Shown here: piece after piece, positions 9,586 through 18,447 of the stretch | How the letters are laid out: the number at the start of each line of letters is the position of its first letter | Numbering within the stretch: position 1 is the first letter of the stretch | Assembly: GCF_003316845.1 (NCBI RefSeq) | Contig: NZ_QMIK01000007.1 | Coordinates: forward strand, 62,001 to 126,000 | Direction of reading: 5' to 3' | DNA: 64,000 nucleotides | Origin: Cognataquiflexum aquatile | Lineage (GTDB): Bacteria; Bacteroidota; Bacteroidia; Cytophagales; Cyclobacteriaceae | Program-made: the position numbers and the translations under genes | Notes under the pieces: model-generated | What the model was told of the DNA's origin: nothing | Database searches by the model: none | The model's input: only the letters and a program-made list of their open reading frames with translations

Positions 9586-9608
9586 ATTCTGATCTTAAAA
9601 TTTCTTTG

Positions 9609-9863
9609 TTAGGCTAGTGCGTTGACAAACTTGGTCAATTTTGACTTTCTGTTGGCAGCGTTGTTTTTATGAATGATATTCTTTTTTGCAAGTTTATCGA
9701 TCATAGAGGTAACTGTTTTCAAAAGCTCTTGCGCTTCCACTTTGTCAGTCACAGCTTTCAGTCTCTTGATGAAAGTTCTTGTAGTCTTGTGCTGATATCT
9801 GTTTCTCAAACGCTTGGCTTCGTTTGCACGGATTCTTTTTAATGCCGATTTGTGATTTGCCAT
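9609..9863 (-). CDS. rpsT: 30S ribosomal protein S20
   Basis: An 84-residue basic helical protein with the S20 N-terminus MANHKSALKRIRANEAKRLR and the C-terminal KNIIHKNNAANRKSKL. It binds 16S rRNA early in 30S assembly. It is a single-gene transcript with its own promoter at 9914-9943 and terminator at 9555-9585. Confidence 0.97.
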   Translation of the reverse strand: MANHKSALKRIRANEAKRLRNRYQHKTTRTFIKRLKAVTDKVEAQELLKTVTSMIDKLAKKNIIHKNNAANRKSKLTKFVNALA

Positions 9864-9913
9864 ATCCTTATTTTACTTAATTTCTGTTAATACACCCTAC
9901 CCTAAACGGAGTG

Positions 9914-9943
9914 CAAATGTAATTGATTAATTTTGAAACACAA
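9914..9943 (-). promoter_or_regulatory. Bacteroidota-type promoter of rpsT
   Basis: On the minus strand: TTG (9941-9943), 19 bases, then TACATTTG (9914-9921). Both elements match the Bacteroidota sigma factor consensus TTG-N17-23-TAnnTTTG exactly. The leader to the start codon would be about 45 bases. Confidence 0.75.
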
Positions 9944-10067
9944 AAGGATTTCCGAACTAAACCTAGTAAAGTCCAGAAATCTGATAGATTTTTCAGATTC
10001 CGCCGTTAGGTTGCAAAGGTAACACAATTTCATTTTACAGAAATGGAAATTATGATTATTTTTAGAA

Positions 10068-11078
10068 ATGCGTAAATTTTTGATTCTGAGCTTGATTTTC
10101 ATTTTTTCCATCCCCGATCTTGGGGCTTGGGGGTTCTTTGCCCATCGAAGAATAAATAGACTTGCTGTTTTCAGCCTTCCCCCAGAAATGATGGGATTTT
10201 TCAAAAGCAACATAGATTTCATCGCCGAAAATGCAATCAATCCTGACAGAAGAAGGTATGCAGTCAATGGGGAGGCGGAAAAACACTTTTTGGATGCGGA
10301 CGCTTACGGGGACAGTGCCATATATACCCTTCCAAGGTATTGGAATCAAGCATTGGAGATATTTACGGAAGAAGAGTTGCGTGCCCATGGCATCGGACCG
10401 TGGAATGCCTACCATACCAAAATCCAACTGACAGAGGCTTTCAAAAGAAAAGATACCAAAGCCATTCTGAGGCTTTCGGCCGATCTTGGGCACTACATTG
10501 CGGACATCAATGTCCCTTTGCATACCACCAAAAATTATAATGGCCAACTGACCAACCAATATGGGATACATGCATTTTGGGAAAGTAGGGTTCCTGAGTT
10601 GCTCTCAGATGATTTTGATTTTTTTGTGGGAAAAGCCGAATACTTGGAAAAACCACAACTTGAAGCCTGGGACGCAATTATAGTGGCGCATCTGGCGTTG
10701 GATTCAGTTTTGAATTTTGAGAAAAACCTGACCGAAAGCTTCTCGGAAGACAAAAAATACAGCTACGACGAAAGAGGCGGCATCAGCACCAAAGTCTATT
10801 CAAGGGATTTCACCATCGCTTACAACAACATGCTTTCAGGGCAAGTAGAAAGGCAGATGCGCCGATCAGTTAAAATGATCTCAGATTTTTGGTACACGGC
10901 TTGGATTGACGCCGGTCAGCCCGATCTGAATTCATTACTGAAAAACCCAATTGACTTGGAGGAAGAAAAAATCGAAAACCCAAAATCACTGAAAGTCCGT
11001 GAACACGAAGGAACGGCAAGCAGTGAAAATCCTGAGGAATTGAGAAGAGCCTTCTTCAGAAGTATGTGGAGGCCTTAA
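10068..11078 (+). CDS. Zinc-dependent phospholipase C / S1-P1 nuclease-like protein, secreted
   Basis: A 336-residue protein with a signal peptide ending at about residue 20, so that the mature chain begins near Trp (AWGFFAHRRINRLA). A Trp at the mature N-terminus and scattered His/Asp ligands (HFLDADAYGD, NAYHTKIQL, ADLGHYIADINVPLHTT) are the trinuclear-zinc pattern shared by phospholipase C and S1/P1 nucleases. Bacteroidota members are usually annotated as zinc-dependent phospholipase C family; the true substrate (phospholipid or nucleic acid) cannot be told from the sequence. It is divergent from rpsT. Confidence 0.8.
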   Translation: MRKFLILSLIFIFSIPDLGAWGFFAHRRINRLAVFSLPPEMMGFFKSNIDFIAENAINPDRRRYAVNGEAEKHFLDADAYGDSAIYTLPRYWNQALEIFTEEELRAHGIGPWNAYHTKIQLTEAFKRKDTKAILRLSADLGHYIADINVPLHTTKNYNGQLTNQYGIHAFWESRVPELLSDDFDFFVGKAEYLEKPQLEAWDAIIVAHLALDSVLNFEKNLTESFSEDKKYSYDERGGISTKVYSRDFTIAYNNMLSGQVERQMRRSVKMISDFWYTAWIDAGQPDLNSLLKNPIDLEEEKIENPKSLKVREHEGTASSENPEELRRAFFRSMWRP

Positions 11079-11082
11079 AAAA

Positions 11083-11116
11083 TTGATATTGATAGATATT
11101 AGATATGATGGATATT
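11083..11116. repeat. 'gatatt' word repeat after the phospholipase-like gene
   Basis: Just after the stop codon the word gatatt/gatatg occurs at 11085, 11095, 11102 and 11111, including two exact tagatat heptads (11093-11099 and 11100-11106). It resembles the seven-base-period spacers at 52.5, 58.4-58.7 and 61.2 kb but is less regular. Confidence 0.45.
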
Positions 11117-11186
11117 ATTTTGGTAGTGTGAAAACTTGAGTTAATAGAGGTCAGGGAGATGAAGGTAGCTCTTGCACATTGAGTAT

Positions 11187-12512
11187 TTAAACCAATTCCT
11201 TTTTGGAAGAATTGAGGTAAAAGCGGATGGCTTCCCCCAATCTTTCGAAAGTCTGACGAAAAACAGATTCATCTTCTTCCAATAGAGTTACTCTAAAACC
11301 TCTCAGATCAGAACAGAACGAACTGATAGGAACCACACAGATATTGGCAGATGCCAAAAGATAATATACAAATCGCTTATCCAAAGGCATATTTTCCTCC
11401 TTTAGCCAGCCGTCCAACAACTCCTGTAGCTTTGGATTATTGATAGGCAAAAACTGCTTTCCGTCCAAAAAAGTCTCATCAAATACCACAGTATTGTAAA
11501 ATGCGCCCTTTGTTGGATTGAATTTGATTCCGGGAATTTGCCCCAATATCTCTTCCATGATGCGGCTTCTTCTGCCGATTTTTTCATTGGCCTCCTGCCT
11601 GTATTCAAAGTATGCAGGATGACTCATGATTTTTGGAATGGATAACTGTGGAAGTATTGTCGAACACACTTCTATCATTTTTGCATTTTCCAAAGTCTGA
11701 CAAAACTTTGCGAATTCCTTGGAAGCATTTCTGTTGTAAAATTCCATCCATCCGCATCTCGAACCCGGCCACGGGAATTCTTTGGAAATACCTTTCAGGG
11801 AGATTCCCGGCAAATCCCCGATTACTTCCGAGAGTGCTACGGCTTTCACGCCATTATAGGTGATATTCTGGTAGATTTCATCTGCAATCAACAGCAATTT
11901 GAATTCCTTGGCAATTTTGACAAAACCTTCCAAAACCTCTTTAGGATAAACCATTCCTGTAGGATTGTCAGGATTGATGATCAAAATCCCAACGATGGAA
12001 GGATTGTATTTTACCTTGTTATAAAGGTCCTCCATGTCCGGAAGCCATTGGTTATTGGGATCCAAAGTATACGTAATGGGTGCTGTATTGGCATGCGCTG
12101 CTTCCGCCGAACTATGTGTGCTGTAGGCTGGTGAAGGCCCGATGATCCTGGCGGTCGGTGTTAGGAACTGATAGACTTTGGCGATGGCATCCCCGAGTCC
12201 GTTAAAAAATAAAATATCTTCAGCTGTGATCTGAGATCCTCCTTTTTGGTTGTTCAATCCTGCCAAAAACTTTCTCGTTTCTAGAACACCTTTGGAATCC
12301 GCATACCCATACGTGCTGTCTTGGCTTACAAGGTCAGACACTATTTCTTTCATCCAAGAGGGGACGATATTATGTTTTTGGATAGGATCACCGATATTTT
12401 CCCATGTGATCTCATAACCCAAAGCTTCTACCTGACGGGCTTTTTTGACAATGCCCCTGATTTCATAATTCAATTCTTCGGCTCCCGGCCTCAATAACAA
12501 TGTCCTCATCAT
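11187..12512 (-). CDS. PLP-dependent aminotransferase, class I/II
   Basis: A 441-residue fold-type I aminotransferase from the chosen start MMRTLLLRPG. The frame extends to 12545, but the extra residues are not conserved-looking. Visible motifs are NPDNPTGMV (substrate/PLP contact), the Asp in LLIADEIYQN, and the Schiff-base lysine region GISKEFPWPGSRCGW. It probably transfers an amino group between an amino acid and a 2-oxo acid; specificity (alanine, aspartate or other) is not evident. It is monocistronic and divergent from the AAA+ gene at 12807, with the repeat array between them. Confidence 0.88.
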   Translation of the reverse strand: MMRTLLLRPGAEELNYEIRGIVKKARQVEALGYEITWENIGDPIQKHNIVPSWMKEIVSDLVSQDSTYGYADSKGVLETRKFLAGLNNQKGGSQITAEDILFFNGLGDAIAKVYQFLTPTARIIGPSPAYSTHSSAEAAHANTAPITYTLDPNNQWLPDMEDLYNKVKYNPSIVGILIINPDNPTGMVYPKEVLEGFVKIAKEFKLLLIADEIYQNITYNGVKAVALSEVIGDLPGISLKGISKEFPWPGSRCGWMEFYNRNASKEFAKFCQTLENAKMIEVCSTILPQLSIPKIMSHPAYFEYRQEANEKIGRRSRIMEEILGQIPGIKFNPTKGAFYNTVVFDETFLDGKQFLPINNPKLQELLDGWLKEENMPLDKRFVYYLLASANICVVPISSFCSDLRGFRVTLLEEDESVFRQTFERLGEAIRFYLNSSKKELV

Positions 12513-12677
12513 GCTGGTGTTTGGAAATCGAAAACAAATAAACAAAAAACGAAATGAATGATTGCGGATTCATTAAAAAAGATACAACCTGATTGGGGTA
12601 TTGAAAAAAAATCCATCTTGAATTTATACTGTCTGTTAAATCAAATTATTAAGACAAAAGGTGTTATTTGATTAACT

Positions 12678-12793
12678 TGCCCTTACTCTGTTACAAGAAA
12701 TGAAAGAATTTACCCTTATTTTGTTACATAAAAAATGAAAATTGCCCTTACTTTGTTACAATGAAACCAATATTTTACCCTTACTTTGTGTCA
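12678..12793. repeat. Four-copy ~33-bp tandem repeat upstream of the AAA+ ATPase gene
   Basis: An 18-base unit, consensus tRcccttactttgttaca, occurs at 12678-12695, 12711-12728, 12743-12760 and 12776-12793. Unit starts are 33, 32 and 33 bases apart, close to three helical turns. The spacers share an 'atgaaa' word in the first three units. The last unit ends 13 bases before the ATG at 12807. The regular phasing suggests a protein-binding array (operator or attachment-type site). The ttactttg core also resembles the TAnnTTTG promoter element with one mismatch. Function is inferred, not known. Confidence 0.85.
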
Positions 12794-12806
12794 TAATCCG
12801 ATAAAT

Positions 12807-14162
12807 ATGAGTTTCAATAGGCAGATATTCAAACATTTAGAATATTGGAAAAATAACAAGCAAAGAAAACCCTTGATCATTCGCGGTGCAAGGCAGGTTG
12901 GCAAGACCACTTTGGTAAAAGATTTCGCAAAAACCTACCCAAATTCAATACTTCTAAATCTTGAAAAACAAGTAGATAAATCTTTTTTTGAAGATTTAAA
13001 CGATGTAAAAAGTATCCAAGAAGCTCTTTTTCTAAGCAACAATATCAATGCTGCAAACTTAGGAAAGACACTTCTATTTTTGGATGAAATTCAGGAGTCT
13101 CCTAAAGCCATCCAATTACTCAGGTATTTTTATGAAGAAATGCCTGAACTCCATGTCATTGCAGCAGGATCTTTATTGGAGTTTGCCATGAAAGAAGTAA
13201 AAAGCTTTCCTGTTGGACGGGTGGAATTCCTCTACCTTCATCCCATGAACTTTCCGGAATATCTTGAAGCGCTCGGTCATTCCGCCGCTTTGGAACAATT
13301 TTACCAAGTTCCAATTAAGCCCTTTGCCCATAAAGTTTTGATGGAGCTATTTCATCGATATGCAATTATTGGAGGAATGCCTGAGATAATCAAAACCGAA
13401 ATCCAAAAAACAAATCTTGCCAGTTTACCACAAATTTACGAAAGCATTTGGGGAACCTATAAAAACGATGTTGAGAAATATACTTCCAATGATACTGAGA
13501 GAAAGATCATCAAACATATCATGGATATTGCGCCTTTGGCGATGGATCAAAGGGTGAAATTTCAAGGTTTTGGAAATTCTACTTACAAATCAAGGGAAGT
13601 TGGTGAATGCTTCAGAATATTGGAAGATGCTAGAGTATTGAGGCTGATTTATCCTACAACAGATGTGGTTCCACCAATTCAGTATGATGTCAAAAAATCA
13701 CCCAGAATCCAAATTTTGGATACCGGCCTTACCAACTACACAATTGGCATTCAAAGCCAGCTTCTAGGAATGGATGATTTAAGCAGTGCCTACAAAGGCG
13801 CCTTGGTTCCGCATTTGGTAACTCAAGAATTGATATCAACCCAATCCATTTCAGATAAAAAACCAAACTTCTGGGTGCGCGAAAAGAACCAATCGAGTGC
13901 CGAAGTAGATCTGGTTTTTACCCATAAAAATAAAGTTATTCCTATTGAGATTAAGTCAGGTCCGACAGGATCACTGAGGTCTTTGCACCAATTTATCGAC
14001 GCAAGCAACCATCCATTCGCCGTCAGGATTTATGGGGGAGAATTCAAAACTGAGGAAACCAAAACCCCTGGAGGCAAACCATATTATTTGATGAATCTAC
14101 CATACTATTTGGGAACTAGGATTAAAGAATTTATTGATTGGTTTGTTCAGAGAAATGGTTAA
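12807..14162 (+). CDS. AAA+ ATPase with C-terminal DUF4143 domain
   Basis: A 451-residue protein from ATG 12807; a TTG start at 12786 is possible but lies within the repeat array. The Walker A motif is GARQVGKT (27-34) and Walker B is LLFLDEIQES (Asp93, Glu94). The C-terminal DUF4143 part ends with AEVDLVFTHKNKVIPIEIKSG, a PD-(D/E)xK-like Asp...Glu-x-Lys pattern. Proteins of this type are common and variable in bacteria and archaea and often behave as accessory genes; the function is unknown. Stand-alone gene with a hairpin terminator after it and the phased repeat in front. Confidence 0.9.
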   Translation: MSFNRQIFKHLEYWKNNKQRKPLIIRGARQVGKTTLVKDFAKTYPNSILLNLEKQVDKSFFEDLNDVKSIQEALFLSNNINAANLGKTLLFLDEIQESPKAIQLLRYFYEEMPELHVIAAGSLLEFAMKEVKSFPVGRVEFLYLHPMNFPEYLEALGHSAALEQFYQVPIKPFAHKVLMELFHRYAIIGGMPEIIKTEIQKTNLASLPQIYESIWGTYKNDVEKYTSNDTERKIIKHIMDIAPLAMDQRVKFQGFGNSTYKSREVGECFRILEDARVLRLIYPTTDVVPPIQYDVKKSPRIQILDTGLTNYTIGIQSQLLGMDDLSSAYKGALVPHLVTQELISTQSISDKKPNFWVREKNQSSAEVDLVFTHKNKVIPIEIKSGPTGSLRSLHQFIDASNHPFAVRIYGGEFKTEETKTPGGKPYYLMNLPYYLGTRIKEFIDWFVQRNG

Positions 14163-14169
14163 AGAATCA

Positions 14170-14196
14170 AAAGCTTGTATTTGAAATACAAGCTTT
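14170..14196 (+). terminator. Terminator hairpin of the AAA+ ATPase gene
   Basis: A 12-bp perfect stem, aaagcttgtatt (14170-14181) with its complement (14185-14196), and a 3-base loop, 7 bases after the stop codon. The downstream U-run is short, so termination strength is uncertain. Confidence 0.65.
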
Positions 14197-14261
14197 ATAT
14201 AAACAACTCATATTCAGTATTTTAATCAAATAAAAACCTGACTCGGAGTAAAATCATGCCA

Positions 14262-14299
14262 TAAAAAATACCTCCAACCCGCTATCTCAGGTTGGAGGT
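14262..14299 (-). terminator. Intrinsic terminator of ettA
   Basis: A 10-bp stem, acctccaacc (14270-14279) with ggttggaggt (14290-14299), and a 10-base loop. On the minus strand a U-rich run follows (complement of 14262-14269). It lies 25 bases after the ettA stop codon. Confidence 0.85.
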
Positions 14300-14324
14300 T
14301 TCAATATTAATTTAAGCTTAAATC

Positions 14325-16004
14325 TTACTTTAATTTCTTATACTTAATCCTTTTAGGAGCCACATCGCCTAGACGCTTTTTCTTGTTTTCCTCGTAATCG
14401 GAGAAATTTCCTTCAAACCAATACACTTGTGAATCCCCTTCAAAAGCAAGAATATGAGTACATATCCTGTCCAAAAACCACCTGTCGTGGGAAATGACTA
14501 CTGCACAACCACCGAAATTTTCCAAAGCCTCTTCGAGTGCCCTAAGGGTATTTACATCCAAATCATTTGTCGGTTCATCGAGAAGTAGCAGGTTTCCACC
14601 TTCTTTTAATGTAATGGCCAAGTGTACCCGGTTTCTTTCTCCACCGGAGAGAATGCCTACTTTTTTCTCCTGATCGGATCCTACAAAGTTAAACTTGCCT
14701 ACATATGCCCGGGCATTCATTTCTTTGTTGCCAAGTTTGATGATCTCATTTCCTTCTGATATGGTTTCATAAACCGATTTGTTTGGATCAAGTCTGTCAT
14801 GTTCTTGATCGACATAGGCAAGTTTCACGGTTTCTCCCACCTCAAAATTCCCCGCATCGGCCTTTTCTTGACCGGTGATTAATTTGAAAAGTGTGGATTT
14901 ACCTGCTCCGTTTGGACCGATGATCCCTACAATTCCTCCCTGAGGTAAGTTGAAGGATAAATTTTCGAACAATAATTTATCCCCATAGGCCTTGGACACA
15001 CCATTGACCTCCAGAACTTTTGCCCCTAATCTTGGACCCGGCGGGATATACAATTCTAGCTTCGCTTCTTTCTCTCTTCCCTCTTCGCTGATGAGTTTGT
15101 CATAAGCGCTGAGCCTGGCTTTTCCCTTTGCCTGTCGGGCTTTTGGAGTCATACGGATCCATTCAAGTTCACGCTCCAAGGTTTTCTGCCTTTTGGACTC
15201 GGTCTTTTCTTCTTGTTTCAGACGGTTTTGTTTTTGATCCAGCCAAGAGGAATAGTTTCCTTTCCAAGGAATCCCTTCCCCCCTGTCGAGTTCCAAAATC
15301 CATCCGGCAACGTTGTCCAAGAAATACCTGTCGTGCGTGACTGCGATAACGGTTCCTTTATATTGCTGTAAATGCAGCTCAAGCCAAAGTACCGACTCAG
15401 CATCGAGGTGGTTGGTAGGTTCATCGAGAAGCAACACATCCGGTTCCATGAGTAAGAGTCTGCAAAGTGCTACCCTTCTTTTTTCTCCTCCCGAAAGGTT
15501 CCCTATAATGGCATCACTTGGTGGAAGGCGTAGGGCATCCATCGCTTTCTCTAACATGGTGTCCAATTCCCAAGCGTTGGCTGCATCGAGTTTTTCCTGT
15601 ACTTCACCTTGTTTGGTGATCAGCTTGTCCATTGCATCCGGGTCATCCATAAGACCGGGATCCATAAATTTTTCATTGATCTCTTCAAATTCCTTGAGGA
15701 GCGCAACGGTGGAAGCTACTGCTTCTTCCACGATATCTTTGACGGTTTTGGTAGGGTCGAGTTTGGGTTCTTGTTCCAGCATCCCGACGGTATATCCCGG
15801 AGACCAAACTACTTCACCCAAAAACTCCTTGTCAACTCCGGCAATGATTTTCAAAAGGGAACTTTTCCCGGATCCGTTGAGACCCAAGACACCGATTTTA
15901 GCTCCATAAAAAAAAGAAAGGTATATATCCTTCAAAACTTTTTTCTGTGGGGGGTAAATTTTTGACACCCCCGCCATAGAAAATATGATTTTTTCTGCAC
16001 TCAT
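14325..16004 (-). CDS. ettA: Energy-dependent translational throttle protein EttA
   Basis: A 559-residue soluble protein with two ABC nucleotide-binding domains. The first has Walker [10 protein letters not shown], signature NLSGGEKRR and Walker [13 protein letters not shown]; the second has [17 protein letters not shown] and [12 protein letters not shown]. The linker [20 protein letters not shown] is typical of EttA, and length matches the family. EttA binds the ribosomal E site and gates entry into elongation according to the ADP/ATP ratio. It is monocistronic. The partial ABC-F gene at position 1 is a separate paralogue. Confidence 0.95.
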   Translation of the reverse strand: MSAEKIIFSMAGVSKIYPPQKKVLKDIYLSFFYGAKIGVLGLNGSGKSSLLKIIAGVDKEFLGEVVWSPGYTVGMLEQEPKLDPTKTVKDIVEEAVASTVALLKEFEEINEKFMDPGLMDDPDAMDKLITKQGEVQEKLDAANAWELDTMLEKAMDALRLPPSDAIIGNLSGGEKRRVALCRLLLMEPDVLLLDEPTNHLDAESVLWLELHLQQYKGTVIAVTHDRYFLDNVAGWILELDRGEGIPWKGNYSSWLDQKQNRLKQEEKTESKRQKTLERELEWIRMTPKARQAKGKARLSAYDKLISEEGREKEAKLELYIPPGPRLGAKVLEVNGVSKAYGDKLLFENLSFNLPQGGIVGIIGPNGAGKSTLFKLITGQEKADAGNFEVGETVKLAYVDQEHDRLDPNKSVYETISEGNEIIKLGNKEMNARAYVGKFNFVGSDQEKKVGILSGGERNRVHLAITLKEGGNLLLLDEPTNDLDVNTLRALEEALENFGGCAVVISHDRWFLDRICTHILAFEGDSQVYWFEGNFSDYEENKKKRLGDVAPKRIKYKKLK

Positions 16005-16142
16005 ATTTAATATTTGATTGATTTGTAAACGATGATGGACAAAGATGGCAAAAAAAGGTCTTTCTTAGGATAAATGATTTTGAATTAATTAATTTGCAGA
16101 AACTTAGAATAACCATACCACAAACCAACCTATTAAATCGAA

Positions 16143-17390
16143 ATGGAGCATCCCTACGGGTACATTAAAGATAACAAGGTTTATCTCAGGAAATTTTTGA
16201 ATCAGCCGGATCGGGTGATTGGAGAAGTAAAAGAAGACGAGGCGTCTACTATCAAATACTTTGAAGACAGGTTTTCAACCTTAAAAGAAAAAATAGGACA
16301 ACTCAAAAGAGACATTGAAGAGAACCAAAACAAGGGTTCTTTTCTAATGAAATTGATCCATTTAAAAGATTCTTTGCTGGAATATGATGCTTTGGGCGAT
16401 TTTGTCCCTCTCATTGATGACTTAGAGCAGCAGCAAGTATACCTTGAAGACATCATCAAGAAAAACAGGGAGAAAAATCTCGAAATCAAACGTGGCTTGA
16501 TTTTGGAAGCAGAAGCTTTAAAGAACAGCACAGAGTGGAAAGAAACTGCAGAAGAATTCAAAAACCTGAAAATGCGTTGGATCAAAACAGGTCCTGTTGA
16601 AAAGGAATTTGAGGAGGAAATAGAAGAATTATTTAATAAAGCGATCGATAAGTTTTTTGATAATAGAAAAAACTTTTTTGAGGACATGGCCGTACAGGCA
16701 GAAGTCAACATCAAGATATACGAACGACTTGTCCTTGAAGCCCGAGCCGCATTTGACAATCCCGATGCCAAAAGGGCATTTGAAATATCCAAAAGAATCC
16801 AAAAAGAATGGAAAGCTGCAGGAAGGGTGCCGGCCGAAAAGCGTCAACCACTTTGGGATGAGTTTTCCAAACTGAACAACAGGATTTTCAGCAGGTTTCG
16901 CAGGACCATGGAAACTGGTCCACAGATGAAGCCCTGGGAGCTGATGAAAAAAATGGAGTCCATGACGGATGAAATGAAAAAACTGGCCTATGCTGAAACA
17001 AATCCCGATGGGGTCTCGTCTGCAAAGAGATTGCAGGCAGAATGGAAAAAACTCCCACAGCGAAAGCCGAAAGAAGCCAATCTGATCATGCGTTCCTTTA
17101 CCTTCTTTTCAGAGATTGTTTTTGAAAAATTGTTTTTGGAAAGGTTGGCTTTATCCAAGTATGAGGACTTCAATCAAAGAGACAGGGTAGAGCAGAAAAA
17201 AATTAAATCAGCAATCTTACGCGATCTAATCCATAGGGATGAAAGTGAGTTGGCAACGGTAAAGGACAATGCGGAGAATTTCAGAACAAATGAAGAAGAT
17301 TTTGAAGTCATGATGAGAAGAAAAATCGGCACATTCAAAAGAAAAATTGATGTGAAAACTTTCATTCTCAAAGAACTTTCAAATAAATAA
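16143..17390 (+). CDS. DUF349 domain protein
   Basis: A 415-residue, highly charged and largely helical protein. DUF349 units are recognisable: KNSTEWKETAEEFKNLKMRW, then ISKRIQKEWKAAGRVPAEKR with PLWDEFSKLNNRIFSRFR, and LQAEWKKLPQRKPKEAN. The repeated W-K-x-x-G/P pattern is the family mark. No catalytic motif, signal peptide or membrane segment is seen. The function of the family is not established. It is divergent from ettA and sits upstream of the DUF2795 gene, which has its own promoter. Confidence 0.85.
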   Translation: MEHPYGYIKDNKVYLRKFLNQPDRVIGEVKEDEASTIKYFEDRFSTLKEKIGQLKRDIEENQNKGSFLMKLIHLKDSLLEYDALGDFVPLIDDLEQQQVYLEDIIKKNREKNLEIKRGLILEAEALKNSTEWKETAEEFKNLKMRWIKTGPVEKEFEEEIEELFNKAIDKFFDNRKNFFEDMAVQAEVNIKIYERLVLEARAAFDNPDAKRAFEISKRIQKEWKAAGRVPAEKRQPLWDEFSKLNNRIFSRFRRTMETGPQMKPWELMKKMESMTDEMKKLAYAETNPDGVSSAKRLQAEWKKLPQRKPKEANLIMRSFTFFSEIVFEKLFLERLALSKYEDFNQRDRVEQKKIKSAILRDLIHRDESELATVKDNAENFRTNEEDFEVMMRRKIGTFKRKIDVKTFILKELSNK

Positions 17391-17400
17391 TAAGTTAACA

Positions 17401-17429
17401 TTGAAAATTTAAAACAATTTCTATTTTTG
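17401..17429 (+). promoter_or_regulatory. Bacteroidota-type promoter of the DUF2795 gene
   Basis: TTG (17401-17403), 18 bases, then TATTTTTG (17422-17429): an exact match to TTG-N17-23-TAnnTTTG. The predicted leader is about 30 bases to the ATG at 17467. Confidence 0.75.
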
Positions 17430-17466
17430 CAGACCGCTAAGGCTGTAATCATTTAAACCTCACACT

Positions 17467-17688
17467 ATGTATTGGACACTAGAACTTGCGTCATATCTTG
17501 AAGACGCGCCATGGCCTGCAACCAAAGACGAATTGATTGATTATGCAATCCGTTCAGGTGCTCCTCTGGAAGTTGTTGAAAACCTCCAAGAATTAGAGGA
17601 TGACGGCGAGCCTTACGAAAATATCGAAGAGATATGGCCCGATTATCCGACAAAAGATGATTTCTTCTTTAATGAAGACGAATATTAA
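17467..17688 (+). CDS. Small acidic DUF2795 protein
   Basis: A 73-residue protein strongly enriched in Asp and Glu, with the DUF2795 pattern ASYLEDAPWPATKDELIDYA and VVENLQELEDDGEPYE. The family is small, helical and widespread in Bacteroidota, with no known function. It has its own promoter and a terminator directly after the stop, so it is a stand-alone, probably well-expressed gene. Confidence 0.88.
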   Translation: MYWTLELASYLEDAPWPATKDELIDYAIRSGAPLEVVENLQELEDDGEPYENIEEIWPDYPTKDDFFFNEDEY

Positions 17689-17713
17689 AAAAGCCCAATT
17701 TTTGGGCTTTTTT
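17687..17713. terminator. Bidirectional terminator between DUF2795 and the LytTR operon
   Basis: A 12-bp stem (17687-17698 with 17702-17713), a 3-base loop and a gcccaa core, flanked by A and T runs that give U-tracts on both strands. It overlaps the stop codons of both converging genes. Confidence 0.88.
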
Positions 17714-18447
17714 TATAAACCCAAAACAGCCTTGAGTTTTGGGAGTCCAGATTTGCTTACAGGAATGCCTTCGCCGCCCTTAAGTTTCAGCAGGTATCCT
17801 TCCTTTTCGTAGGGTTCGATCTTGGTGATCTCTGAGATATTGACAAGATAGGACCTGTGTACCCTTACAAACTGAGAGGGTTCCAAAGTTTTTTCATAGA
17901 AAGAAAGCGTTTTGTTTTTAAGAAATTTGCCCTCTTTGGTATAAATATTCACATAATCATCATTGGCTTCAAGGTATTTGATATCCTGAACGGGAATGAT
18001 TTTGATTTCATTTTTTACCTTCAATACCACCCGGCTGGCAGATTCCTGATTTACCCCAGCTTCATTTTTGAAGGCGTTGATAGATTCTGAATTGTTTCCC
18101 TGTAGTAGGAATTTTTCCAATGCCTTAGCAAAACGGGTTTTGGAAAATGGCTTGAGCAAATAATCCACAGCATGTGCATCAAAGGCCTTGAGCGCAAAGG
18201 CATCAAAGGCGGTGGTAAAAATCACTGCGGGCGGATGGTCCAGTAATTCCAACAATTCAAATCCGGTAAGTTTGGGCATCTGAATATCCAAAAAAATCAG
18301 GTCAGGCTTGTGTTCCTGAATGGCTTTCAAGCCTTCAAAGCCATCATGACAGACTTTTTGAATTTCAAACTGGGGAAAATCGGCCAGATATTCCTTGACC
18401 AATTCAGTTGCCAATGGCTCATCATCGATTATCAGGACTTTAATCAT
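17713..18447 (-). CDS. LytTR family response regulator
   Basis: A 244-residue protein with an N-terminal receiver domain (phosphoacceptor Asp54 in LIFLDIQMPK, Asp8/Asp9 acidic pocket, Lys in YLLKPF) and a C-terminal LytTR DNA-binding domain (about 145-240, VRVHRSYLVNISEITKIEPY). It is activated by the histidine kinase encoded just upstream; the two genes overlap by 8 bases. The operon also carries a LiaF-like membrane protein, so the regulator may respond to envelope state. That is inferred from context. Confidence 0.93.
   Translation of the reverse strand: MIKVLIIDDEPLATELVKEYLADFPQFEIQKVCHDGFEGLKAIQEHKPDLIFLDIQMPKLTGFELLELLDHPPAVIFTTAFDAFALKAFDAHAVDYLLKPFSKTRFAKALEKFLLQGNNSESINAFKNEAGVNQESASRVVLKVKNEIKIIPVQDIKYLEANDDYVNIYTKEGKFLKNKTLSFYEKTLEPSQFVRVHRSYLVNISEITKIEPYEKEGYLLKLKGGEGIPVSKSGLPKLKAVLGL

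Noticed and set aside
12678-12793. CRISPR array
   Set aside because: Units are only 18 bases, spacers are 14-15 bases and partly conserved, and no cas gene is nearby.
14325-16004. ABC transporter ATPase
   Set aside because: The twin domains without membrane segment and the EttA-type linker mark a ribosome-associated ABC-F factor, not a transporter part.
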